Positions 16,582 through 23,275 of a stretch of DNA of 36,110 nt are shown here, in pieces. The position numbers were made by a program, and so were the translations under genes. The number at the start of each line of letters is the position of its first letter. The first letter of the stretch is position 1. Source of the stretch: JAVKSM01 sp039583705 (GTDB lineage: Bacteria; Actinomycetota; Actinomycetes; Mycobacteriales; Pseudonocardiaceae); assembly GCA_039583705.1 (NCBI GenBank), contig JAVKSM010000016.1, positions 1 to 36,110 of the forward strand. The letters run 5' to 3'. Under the pieces are notes generated by a model. The model was not told the origin of the DNA, did not search any database, and was given only the letters and a program-made list of their open reading frames with translations.

Positions 16582-16587
16582 TACGGT
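16582..16587 (+). promoter_or_regulatory. Probable leaderless -10 box for the methyltransferase
   Basis: TACGGT fits TANNNT and ends seven bases before the ATG at 16595. No Shine-Dalgarno sequence is visible. This favours 16595 over the in-frame ATG at 16574 as the start. Confidence 0.4.
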
Positions 16588-16594
16588 GCCGCGC

Positions 16595-18319
16595 ATGCCT
16601 GCTGAGATTGCCGATGTCGAGGCTTGCTGCCGGGCTGATGGCCAGCTTGCGTTGCTGCCGGTGCCGGTGGTCGCGGCCGGCGGTGCGGTTCACGCAGTCG
16701 ACCTGGCGGCTGAGCATGGTGAGGTGTTCACTAGGCAGTGGGTTGTTGAGCTAATCCTGGACCTGGTCGGCTACACGGCCGAGCAAGACTTGGCTGTGCT
16801 GGTCGCGGTCGAACCCGCGTGCGGACGCGGCGCGTTCCTCGGTCCGCTTGTGGCCCGCCTCAGCGCCTCATGCCGGCGTCGCGGTCGGACGATCGCGGAC
16901 GGTGCTGACGCGGTGCAGGCGTTCGACCTGCTGCCGCGCAACATCGAGGCGGCCCGCCGGCTGGTCACCCGCATCCTCGGGGATGATGGTTGGCCGCAAG
17001 ACGAGGTGCATGCGGTGGTGCCGAAGTGGATTCAGGAGGCTGATTACTTGCTTCGCCCACCGCAGGCGGCAACCGCTGATATAGTTGTGGGAAACCCACC
17101 GTACATCCGGTTGGAGGACGTGCCGGAGACAAGGATGCGGACGTACCGCCGGTCGTGCCCGACTATGATCGGACGCAGCGACATCTACGTCGGCTTTTTC
17201 GATAAAGCGCTGAAGTCGCTGAAACCGGACGGCCGGGTCGGCTTTATCTGCGCGGACCGGTGGATGCGTAACCAATATGGCCGCCAGCTGCGTGGTCTCG
17301 TGGCCGACGGCTACAGCCTCGATGTCGCGATCAGCATGCATGACGTCGACGCCTTCGACACTCAGGTCTCGGCCTACCCGGGCGTCACGATCCTCTCGCG
17401 TCGGGCACAGCAGAGCGTGATCGTGGCGGACACGACCGCCGAGTTCGGCGGCGCTGACGCCGCCGAACTCACCCGGTACACACAGGATACGACGGCGGCC
17501 ACGGTCAAGACCTCCAGGTATGAAGTCTCGCGGCTGCCGCGCTGGTTCTGCGGTGAGAGCTCCTGGCCGAGCGGGAGCCCGGCGCGGTTGTCGATGATTG
17601 AGTACCTCACCGACAGCTTCCCTCCGCTGGAGGACCGGGGCACCCGCACCAAGGTCGGCATAGGTGTCGCCACCGGCGCCGATACCGTGTTCATCACACG
17701 GGATGCCGCGGTGGCCGAGCCGGAACGTCTGTTGCCGCTGGCGATGGTGTCGGATATCGCCTCGGGTAGAATGCGCTGGTCAGGGCACTATCTCGTCAAC
17801 CCCTGGGACGAGCAGGGCCTTGTCCGGCTCGTCGACCACCCGCGGCTTTTCGCGTACTTCAAGAAGCACGCCGAGGTGCTCAGGAAGCGCCACGTCGCGC
17901 GCCGACAGCCCGAGCGGTGGTATCGGACGATCGACCGGGTAGCTCCGCGGCTCACAGGCACGCCGAAGCTACTCATCCCCGATATGCGCATGGCCATGCA
18001 CCCCGTGCTGGACGAGGGCACCTGCTACCCGCACCACAATCTCTATGTCATCACCTCTCATGCGTGGGACCTGAGGGTTCTCGGCGGTCTGCTGCTCTCC
18101 CGCGTCGCCACGGCCTTCGTGGAGGCATTCTGCGTCAAAATGCGCGGGAGAACCCTGCGCTTCCAGGCGCAGTACCTCCGCCGTATTCGGGTGCCGCGGA
18201 TCGCCGACGTCACACCCGAGGATTGCACCGCGCTGGCTGCTGCGTTCGACCAGCGTGACGTGGACGCAGCCACAGACTGCGCCCTGCGCCTGTACCGACT
18301 CGACAACCTCCCGGAGTAA
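16595..18319 (+). CDS. Type II adenine-N6 DNA methyltransferase (PaeR7I/XhoI type, gamma class)
   Basis: This 574-residue SAM-dependent methyltransferase transfers a methyl group to adenine N6 in DNA. The order of motifs is gamma-class: motif I VEPACGRGAFLGPLVARL (from about residue 72), then motif IV VGNPPYIRLEDVP (NPPY at 167-170), then FDKALKSLKPDGRVGFICAD. The long C-terminal part serves as target recognition domain. The next gene is a relic of a PaeR7I/XhoI endonuclease, so the target is probably CTCGAG. The frame is complete. Third codon positions are visibly richer in A/T than in neighbouring genes, suggesting horizontal transfer. With its endonuclease dead it now looks like an orphan methylase. 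Confidence 0.88.
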   Translation: MPAEIADVEACCRADGQLALLPVPVVAAGGAVHAVDLAAEHGEVFTRQWVVELILDLVGYTAEQDLAVLVAVEPACGRGAFLGPLVARLSASCRRRGRTIADGADAVQAFDLLPRNIEAARRLVTRILGDDGWPQDEVHAVVPKWIQEADYLLRPPQAATADIVVGNPPYIRLEDVPETRMRTYRRSCPTMIGRSDIYVGFFDKALKSLKPDGRVGFICADRWMRNQYGRQLRGLVADGYSLDVAISMHDVDAFDTQVSAYPGVTILSRRAQQSVIVADTTAEFGGADAAELTRYTQDTTAATVKTSRYEVSRLPRWFCGESSWPSGSPARLSMIEYLTDSFPPLEDRGTRTKVGIGVATGADTVFITRDAAVAEPERLLPLAMVSDIASGRMRWSGHYLVNPWDEQGLVRLVDHPRLFAYFKKHAEVLRKRHVARRQPERWYRTIDRVAPRLTGTPKLLIPDMRMAMHPVLDEGTCYPHHNLYVITSHAWDLRVLGGLLLSRVATAFVEAFCVKMRGRTLRFQAQYLRRIRVPRIADVTPEDCTALAAAFDQRDVDAATDCALRLYRLDNLPE

Positions 18320-18322
18320 GCG

Positions 18323-18900
18323 ATTCCTATCTCGCCCGAAGCCTTCGAGCGCGCCGTCAAGAGTTATTGGACCGTCCGCGATGCTCAGGCCGCCAAACAA
18401 CTCGCCAGCGGAAACGTCGACGCCGGGCTGCGTGGTGCGGTCACCGGCGGCGGCCACCTCGATGGTATCGCGGAACTGTTGGAGGAAGTGTTCATCGCTG
18501 CGGGCTTCGCCCGCGCACAGATCCTGCGCCGGGCGCGGGTCGAGCTCCCAGGTTACTACCGGCCGACGAAGAAGTGGGACATCGTCGTTGTCTCCGCCCA
18601 GCGGCTGATAGCAGCCATCGAGTTGAAATCGCAGGTCGGCCCATCCTTCGGCAACAACTTCAACAATCGGATCGAGGAGGCCATCGGCAACGCTGTCGAC
18701 GTCTGGCGCGCCTATGAGGAAGGTACCTTCGGCTCGGTCCGGCCATGGCTGGGCTACGTGTTGTACGACGCAGCGTGCTTTGTCACCTCCACTCGGGACC
18801 AGACAGCAACATCTACCAACCCGACCAGGATCTGTCGTTTTCGGCCTTCACCGCAGCTATCGCAGGCCGCGCGGCTTACATCAAAGCACTCGACAGTTAA
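18323..18900 (+). pseudogene. Degenerate PaeR7I/XhoI-family type II restriction endonuclease
   Basis: The protein-like frame starts immediately after the methylase stop. Where the family has its initiator Met there is ATT, six bases after GGAG, giving (I)PISPEAFERAVKSYWTVRD. The PD-(D/E)XK core is intact: PTKKWDIVVV (Asp86) and AAIELKSQVG (Glu100, Lys102), then PSFGNNFNNRIEEAIGNAVD. At about 18760 the frame jumps from RPWLGYV to LYDAACFVTST, losing roughly 50 residues. Near 18800 a frameshift leads to NIYQPDQDLSFSAFTAAIAG and the TAA at 18898. Intact enzymes are about 245 residues and cut CTCGAG. Three lesions make activity very unlikely. ATT initiation alone would be rare but possible. Confidence 0.85.
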
Positions 18901-19252
18901 CCGCTGCGGCCGCGACCTCCGCCGCTCACGCCCAGCCCGGGACGTTGCTGGTCATCAACACCATCACCACGCCGGAAACCGGCAGTGGCCAGACCAGCGC
19001 GCGGATCGACGCCCAAGCACTCAGCGCGACCGTCACGATGCGATCCGAGTGGGATCCGGCCACCCGGACCAGACCACCCACCGACGGTGGTACCTCGACG
19101 ACGGCAGCACCGCGACCGACCTCATCCGCCGACGCGTCATCTCCCCCGCCGAGCTCGCCGAACTCCTGGCGGTCGTGAACGTCACTCGCATGACCACCCG
19201 CGCCGGCCGCGCCGGTGCCGTTGCCTGCGTCGCCGGGTCCCGCCCCCGGTAG
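18901..19252 (+). pseudogene. Unrecognised decayed coding remnant
   Basis: This stretch of about 350 bases between the endonuclease relic and the SH3-protein gene carries protein-like sequence in two frames. One reads PGTLLVINTITTPETGSG, then ARIDAQALSATVTMRSEWDP. Near 19060 the plausible frame changes to RRWYLDDGSTATDLIRRR, then VISPAELAELLAVVN. It looks like one gene broken by a frameshift, with no clear start. I do not recognise the family. It could belong to the same imported segment as the restriction-modification genes. It may also be chance open sequence in GC-rich DNA. Confidence 0.35.
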
Positions 19253-19260
19253 CAGCGGCG

Positions 19261-19728
19261 TCACCCGCAACTGCTGCCGGCGACCGGCCGCAGGAACACC
19301 GAGGCCACCCAGCGCCCGGCGGTCAGCTCGCGGTACCCGTTCTGCGTCACGGACTCGGCGGCGACGACCTGGCCCGATCGCAGCGTGTCGATCACAGGCT
19401 GGCTGGCGGCTGGACCGGCGCGGACGTTGACGGAGTTGGTCGTGACCTGTACCTGGCACCCCCCGGTGCCACCCCCACTCGGGTGGTCGTGGCTCCACAC
19501 CACGGCGGCGAGCACGACGGCGGCGCCGGCGATCCAGAACCAACGCGACTTCAGCAGCACCTGAGCACCCTCTCCGCGGCCACCCAGCGCCTTGGGCAGC
19601 AACCCCGACCAGTCCACCACCTGCTGACCGGCGGCCGGTCGACCCTTCCCGAGCCTGACGGTGCCCTTGCGGTCGCGAAACCACCAGACCAGAGGACTCT
19701 TGGCCACGGTTGCGAGGGTACGAGTCAC
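19261..19728 (-). CDS. Single-pass membrane protein with a bacterial SH3 domain
   Basis: This 155-residue protein has a cytoplasmic N-terminal part of about 58 residues, one transmembrane helix (RWFWIAGAAVVLAAVVW), then an extracytoplasmic SH3b domain (VQVTTNSVNVRAGPAASQPV ... RELTAGRWVASVFLRPV). Such SH3 domains often bind cell-wall peptides, so a wall-sensing or wall-binding role is likely but unproven. Two cysteines (CQV and SSCG) bracket the domain and could form a disulfide. The GTG start lies four bases after the icd stop, so it is probably the last gene of the mdh-icd operon. Confidence 0.75.
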   Translation of the reverse strand: MTRTLATVAKSPLVWWFRDRKGTVRLGKGRPAAGQQVVDWSGLLPKALGGRGEGAQVLLKSRWFWIAGAAVVLAAVVWSHDHPSGGGTGGCQVQVTTNSVNVRAGPAASQPVIDTLRSGQVVAAESVTQNGYRELTAGRWVASVFLRPVAGSSCG

Positions 19729-19732
19729 GCCG

Positions 19733-20956
19733 TCACGAGGACATCATCACTTTCCGCAACCGCTCCCCGAGGGCGTCGAAGAACTCCTCGGTGGACAGGA
19801 ACGGCGCGTCGCGCCCGATGAGCAACGCCAGGTCCCTGGTCATCCGGCCGCTCTCGACGGTCTCGACGCACACCCGCTCCAACTCCTCGGCGAAGTCGCC
19901 GACCGCCGGTGTCCGGTCCAGCTTGCCGCGGTGCGCCAGGGCACGGGTCCATGCGAAGATCGACGCGATCGGGTTGGTCGACGTCGACTCGCCGGCCTGG
20001 TGCCGCCGGAAGTGGCGCGTGACGGTGCCGTGCGCGGCCTCGGCCTCCACGACCCTGCCGTCCGGGGTCATGAGCACGCTGGTCATGAGCCCGAGCGAGC
20101 CGAACCCCTGGGCGATCGAGTCCGACTGCACGTCGCCGTCGTAGTTCTTGCACGCCCAGACGTAGCCACCCTCCCACTTGAGCGCGGCGGCCACCATGTC
20201 GTCGATGAGCCGGTGCTCGTAGGTCAGGTCCTTGCGCTCGAAGTCGGCCTTGAATTCGGCTTCGTAGATCCCGGCGAAGACGTCCTTGAACATCCCGTCG
20301 TAGGCCTTGAGGATCGTGTTCTTCGTCGACATGTACAGCGGGAGCCCGCGGTCCAGGGCGTAGCGGAACGAGGCGCGGGCGAAGTCTTCGATGGACCGGC
20401 GGTAGTTGTACATGCCCAGTGCCACACCGCCGCCGTCCGGGAACTCGGCGACCTCGACCTCGAACGGGGCTCCGCCGTCGGACGGGGTGTAGATGATCGT
20501 CACCCTGCCCGGGCCGGGCACCGTGAAGTCGCTGGCGCGGTACTGGTCGCCGTGCGCGTGGCGGCCGATGATGATCGGCTTGGTCCAGCTCGGCACGAGC
20601 CGCGGGATGTTGCTCATGACGATCGGCTCGCGGAAGATCACACCGCCGAGGATGTTGCGGATCGTGCCGTTGGGCGAGCGCCACATCTTCTTCAGGCCGA
20701 ACTCCTCGACCCGGGCCTCGTCGGGAGTGATCGTCGCACATTTCACGCCGACGCCGTGGCGCTCGATGGCCTCCGCGGCGTCGACCGTGACCTGGTCGTC
20801 GGTGGCGTCCCGGTGCTCGATGCCCAGGTCGTAGTAGTCGAGGGTGACATCGAGGTAGGGATGGATCAGCTTGTCCTTGATGAGCTGCCAGATGACCCGG
20901 GTCATCTCGTCGCCGTCGAGCTCGACGACGGTTCCCTCTACCTTGATCTTGCTCAC
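19733..20956 (-). CDS. icd: NADP-dependent isocitrate dehydrogenase
   Basis: Icd oxidatively decarboxylates isocitrate to 2-oxoglutarate in the TCA cycle. This is the homodimeric, eukaryote-like type (407 residues). Characteristic blocks are VELDGDEMTRVIWQLIKDKL, the phospho-loop region RSPNGTIRNILGGVIFREP, and SIAQGFGSLGLMTSVLMTPD. The cofactor-binding part is EAEAAHGTVTRHFRRHQAGE, then STNPIASIFAWTRAL. The GTG start (SKIKVEGTVVELDGDE) has GAGGAG about ten bases upstream. The frame is open further upstream but only through mdh in the wrong frame. It follows mdh by 26 bases, so two adjacent TCA-cycle steps are encoded together. Confidence 0.95.
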   Translation of the reverse strand: MSKIKVEGTVVELDGDEMTRVIWQLIKDKLIHPYLDVTLDYYDLGIEHRDATDDQVTVDAAEAIERHGVGVKCATITPDEARVEEFGLKKMWRSPNGTIRNILGGVIFREPIVMSNIPRLVPSWTKPIIIGRHAHGDQYRASDFTVPGPGRVTIIYTPSDGGAPFEVEVAEFPDGGGVALGMYNYRRSIEDFARASFRYALDRGLPLYMSTKNTILKAYDGMFKDVFAGIYEAEFKADFERKDLTYEHRLIDDMVAAALKWEGGYVWACKNYDGDVQSDSIAQGFGSLGLMTSVLMTPDGRVVEAEAAHGTVTRHFRRHQAGESTSTNPIASIFAWTRALAHRGKLDRTPAVGDFAEELERVCVETVESGRMTRDLALLIGRDAPFLSTEEFFDALGERLRKVMMSS

Positions 20957-20982
20957 TGCGGCGGGCTCCTCTCGGCGGCGTG

Positions 20983-21939
20983 TCAGAGATCCTGGACGTC
21001 GGCCTGCTTGGAGCGCACCGCCCCGGCGGCCTCCCGCAGCGCCGCCAGCTCGGAGTCGGTCAGGTCGCGCTCGACGACCCTGCGCACGCCCTCGCGCCCG
21101 ATCTCGGCGGTGACGCCGAGGTAGACCCCGCTGATGCCGTACTCGCCGTCGACCCAGGCGCACACCGGCATGACGGCGCCGGAGTCCTCGATGACGGCGC
21201 GCGCCATCCGCGCCGCCGCGGCGCTCGGGGCGTAGTAGGCCGAACCGGTCTTGAGCAGTCCGATGACCTCGGCCCCGCCGTTGCGGGTGCGCTCGACGAG
21301 CTCGTCGATCCTCGCCTGCTCGATCAGTTCGGCCAGCGGCTTGCCGTCGACGGTGCACGCACTGGGCACGGGCACCATCGTGTCGCCGTGCGAGCCCAGC
21401 GTCAGGGTCTGCACGCTGCCGACCGGCACCTCGAGGGTCTCGGCGACGAAGTGGGTGAACCGCGCGGTGTCGAGCATGCCCGCCTGGCCCATCACCCGGC
21501 GCTTGTCGAACCCGGTGGCGAGCTGGGTGAGCGCGGTCATCTCGTCCAGCGGGTTGGACACCACGATGACGACTGAGTCCGGTGCCTGCCGGGCGACGTT
21601 CTCGGCGACCTGGCGCACGATCGTCGCGTTGCTCTCGATGAGGTCCATGCGGCTCATTCCCGGCTTGCGCGGCAGCCCGGCTGTGATCACCACGACGTCG
21701 GCGCCCGCGATGGCCTGGTAGCCCTCGCCCGACTCGGCGGTCGTCGCCCCGACGATCCTGGTCTCGAAACCCTCGATGGGGCGGGACTGGTTCATGTCCA
21801 GCGCCAGGCCCTCCGGGCGACCCTCGATGATGTCGGTGAGCACCACGGTGTCGAGGATGTCGTACTCCGCCAACCGCTGGGCCGTGGTCGAGCCGTAGAA
21901 GCCGGCCCCGACGACGGCCACCTTGCCCGAACGTGCCAC
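20983..21939 (-). CDS. mdh: Malate dehydrogenase (LDH-like type)
   Basis: Mdh reversibly oxidises malate to oxaloacetate with NAD. The product has 318 residues. The Rossmann motif is KVAVVGAGFYGSTTAQRLAE, with an acidic residue (LTDI) at the end of strand 2 favouring NAD. Substrate and catalytic residues lie in PRKPGMSRMDLIESN, VVSNPLDEMT and the catalytic His of TLGSHGDTMVP. It belongs to the LDH-like malate dehydrogenase group rather than the cytosolic eukaryote-like group. The GTG at 21939 is preferred over the open ATG at 21993 because GGGAGG sits seven bases upstream and the protein then begins at the normal site. Confidence 0.93.
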   Translation of the reverse strand: MARSGKVAVVGAGFYGSTTAQRLAEYDILDTVVLTDIIEGRPEGLALDMNQSRPIEGFETRIVGATTAESGEGYQAIAGADVVVITAGLPRKPGMSRMDLIESNATIVRQVAENVARQAPDSVVIVVSNPLDEMTALTQLATGFDKRRVMGQAGMLDTARFTHFVAETLEVPVGSVQTLTLGSHGDTMVPVPSACTVDGKPLAELIEQARIDELVERTRNGGAEVIGLLKTGSAYYAPSAAAARMARAVIEDSGAVMPVCAWVDGEYGISGVYLGVTAEIGREGVRRVVERDLTDSELAALREAAGAVRSKQADVQDL

Positions 21940-21963
21940 TGCGGATCCTCCCTGGTAGACGGC

Positions 21964-21987
21964 GGGACAGACGTCCCCAGCACGGTA
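21964..21987 (-). promoter_or_regulatory. Possible mdh-icd promoter with an inverted repeat
   Basis: On the minus strand TACCGT (21987-21982) fits the -10 consensus about 42 bases upstream of the mdh start. GGGAC and GTCCC arms at 21964-21977 form a small palindrome near the expected transcription start. No clear -35 is seen. Tentative. Confidence 0.3.
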
Positions 21988-21997
21988 TTGCACCGCC

Positions 21998-22267
21998 TCA
22001 GTGGCTGCTCAGCGGGCCACCGGTGATGGTCAACGAGACCAGCAGCACGACCACGCCGAGGACGCCATAACAGCCGATGTCGGCGGTGCGGCCGCGGATC
22101 GCGAGCAGCCCCACCCGGTCCTGGGGGAGCAGCGCACGCAGGCCGGCGCCCAGCAGCAGCGCCAGCCCGAGCCAGGCCGTACCCTCCCGCCAGTGCTGGA
22201 ATGCGATCCGGCCGAAGCCCACCGCGACCACGGTGAGGACCAGCGCGAACGGCAGGTGTTCGGCCAT
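21998..22267 (-). CDS. DUF3017 small membrane protein
   Basis: This 89-residue protein has three predicted membrane helices: LPFALVLTVVAVGFGRIAF, WLGLALLLGAGLRALLP and YGVLGVVVLLVSLTITGG. A short basic loop lies between helices 2 and 3 (RVGLLAIRGR). DUF3017 proteins sit directly after folD in many actinobacteria, as here. Their function is unknown. The ATG at 22267 is the only reasonable start in this frame. The 98-base gap to folD also carries an open stretch in another frame that reads right up to this start (ending GRAAGGW), so the N-terminus may once have been longer. Confidence 0.75.
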   Translation of the reverse strand: MAEHLPFALVLTVVAVGFGRIAFQHWREGTAWLGLALLLGAGLRALLPQDRVGLLAIRGRTADIGCYGVLGVVVLLVSLTITGGPLSSH

Positions 22268-22365
22268 CCACCCGCTGCGCGGCCCGGTCGTCCGGACCCC
22301 TCGGGCATGACCATGACGTCGCCGCCGGCCATCGGCGGGAACGTCACCTTCACCGCTGCCGATGC

Positions 22366-23220
22366 TCACCCCGACAAGCTCCGTTCGGCGCGCTCCACCA
22401 CGTTGGACAGCAGCATCGCCCGCGTCATCGGACCGATCCCGCCAGGCACCGGCGCGAGGAAAGCGGCCACGTTGCGCACGTCCGGGTGGACGTCGCCGAC
22501 CAGGCCGTGCTCGGTGCGCGTGATCCCGACGTCGACCACCACCGCACCCGGCGCCACCATGTCCGCGGTGACCAGACCCGGGACACCGGCCGCCGCCACC
22601 ACGACGTCCGCCCGCCGCGTCTCGGCGGTGAGATCCTTGGTACCGGTGTGGCAGAGCGTCACGGTGGCGTTCTCGGAGCGCCGGGTGAGCAGCAGCCCCA
22701 GGGGCCGCCCGACGGTGACGCCACGGCCGATGAGGGTCACGCGCGCACCCGCCAGCGGCACGCCGTAGCGCCGCAGCAGCTCGACGATGCCGCGGGGGGT
22801 GCACGGCAGCGGCCCCGGTTCGCCGAGCACCAGCCGCCCGAGGTTGACCGGGTGCAGCCCGTCGGCGTCCTTGCCCGGATCCATCCTGGTCAGCAACGCA
22901 GCGGCGGCGAGCTGCGGCGGGAGCGGCAACTGGATGATGTAGCCGGTGCACGCCGGGTCGGCATTGAGCTCGTCGACCACGGCCTCCACCTCGGCCTGGC
23001 TGACGTCGCCGGGCAGGTCGCGGCGGATCGAGGTGATCCCGACCCGGGCGCAGTCGGCGTGCTTGCCGCGGACGTAGGCCACGGAGCCGGGGTCGCCGCC
23101 GACGAGCACGGTGGCCAGCCCAGGGGTGAGACCGCGGACCGCGAGCGCCGCGACCCGCTCGCGCAGCTCCGCGAGCACCGCGTCGTGGGCCGTCTTGCCG
23201 TCCAGGATCGTCGCGCTCAC
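22366..23220 (-). CDS. folD: Bifunctional methylene-THF dehydrogenase / cyclohydrolase
   Basis: FolD interconverts 5,10-methylene-, methenyl- and 10-formyl-tetrahydrofolate and supplies the one-carbon units used by PurN and PurH, encoded further along this window. The product has 284 residues. Visible signatures are GDPGSVAYVRGKHADCARVG (the Tyr and Lys of the active site lie in YVRGKH), GYIIQLPLPPQL, DPGKDADGLHPVNLG, TLIGRGVTVGRPLGLLLTRR (NADP site) and PVPGGIGPMTRAMLLSN. It is upstream of DUF3017 in the usual actinobacterial order. The ATG at 23220 (MSATILDGKTAHDAV) is a standard start. Confidence 0.96.
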   Translation of the reverse strand: MSATILDGKTAHDAVLAELRERVAALAVRGLTPGLATVLVGGDPGSVAYVRGKHADCARVGITSIRRDLPGDVSQAEVEAVVDELNADPACTGYIIQLPLPPQLAAAALLTRMDPGKDADGLHPVNLGRLVLGEPGPLPCTPRGIVELLRRYGVPLAGARVTLIGRGVTVGRPLGLLLTRRSENATVTLCHTGTKDLTAETRRADVVVAAAGVPGLVTADMVAPGAVVVDVGITRTEHGLVGDVHPDVRNVAAFLAPVPGGIGPMTRAMLLSNVVERAERSLSG

Positions 23221-23275
23221 GACCGCATCCTCTCAGCTCGGCCGCAACGGGTGGGACGCGCCACCGGACCGGGCG

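Noticed and set aside
16574..16594. Earlier ATG for the methyltransferase
   Set aside because: A TACGGT -10 box lies between it and the ATG at 16595, with leaderless spacing to the latter. The seven extra residues are not needed for the domain.
16595..18900. Avoidance of CTCGAG as evidence for an active endonuclease
   Set aside because: CTCGAG occurs at several places in this window, so no avoidance is visible. This says nothing firm either way because a methylase would protect such sites.
21939..21993. ATG at 21993 as the mdh start
   Set aside because: It would add 18 residues without homology. The GTG at 21939 has GGGAGG at the right distance.
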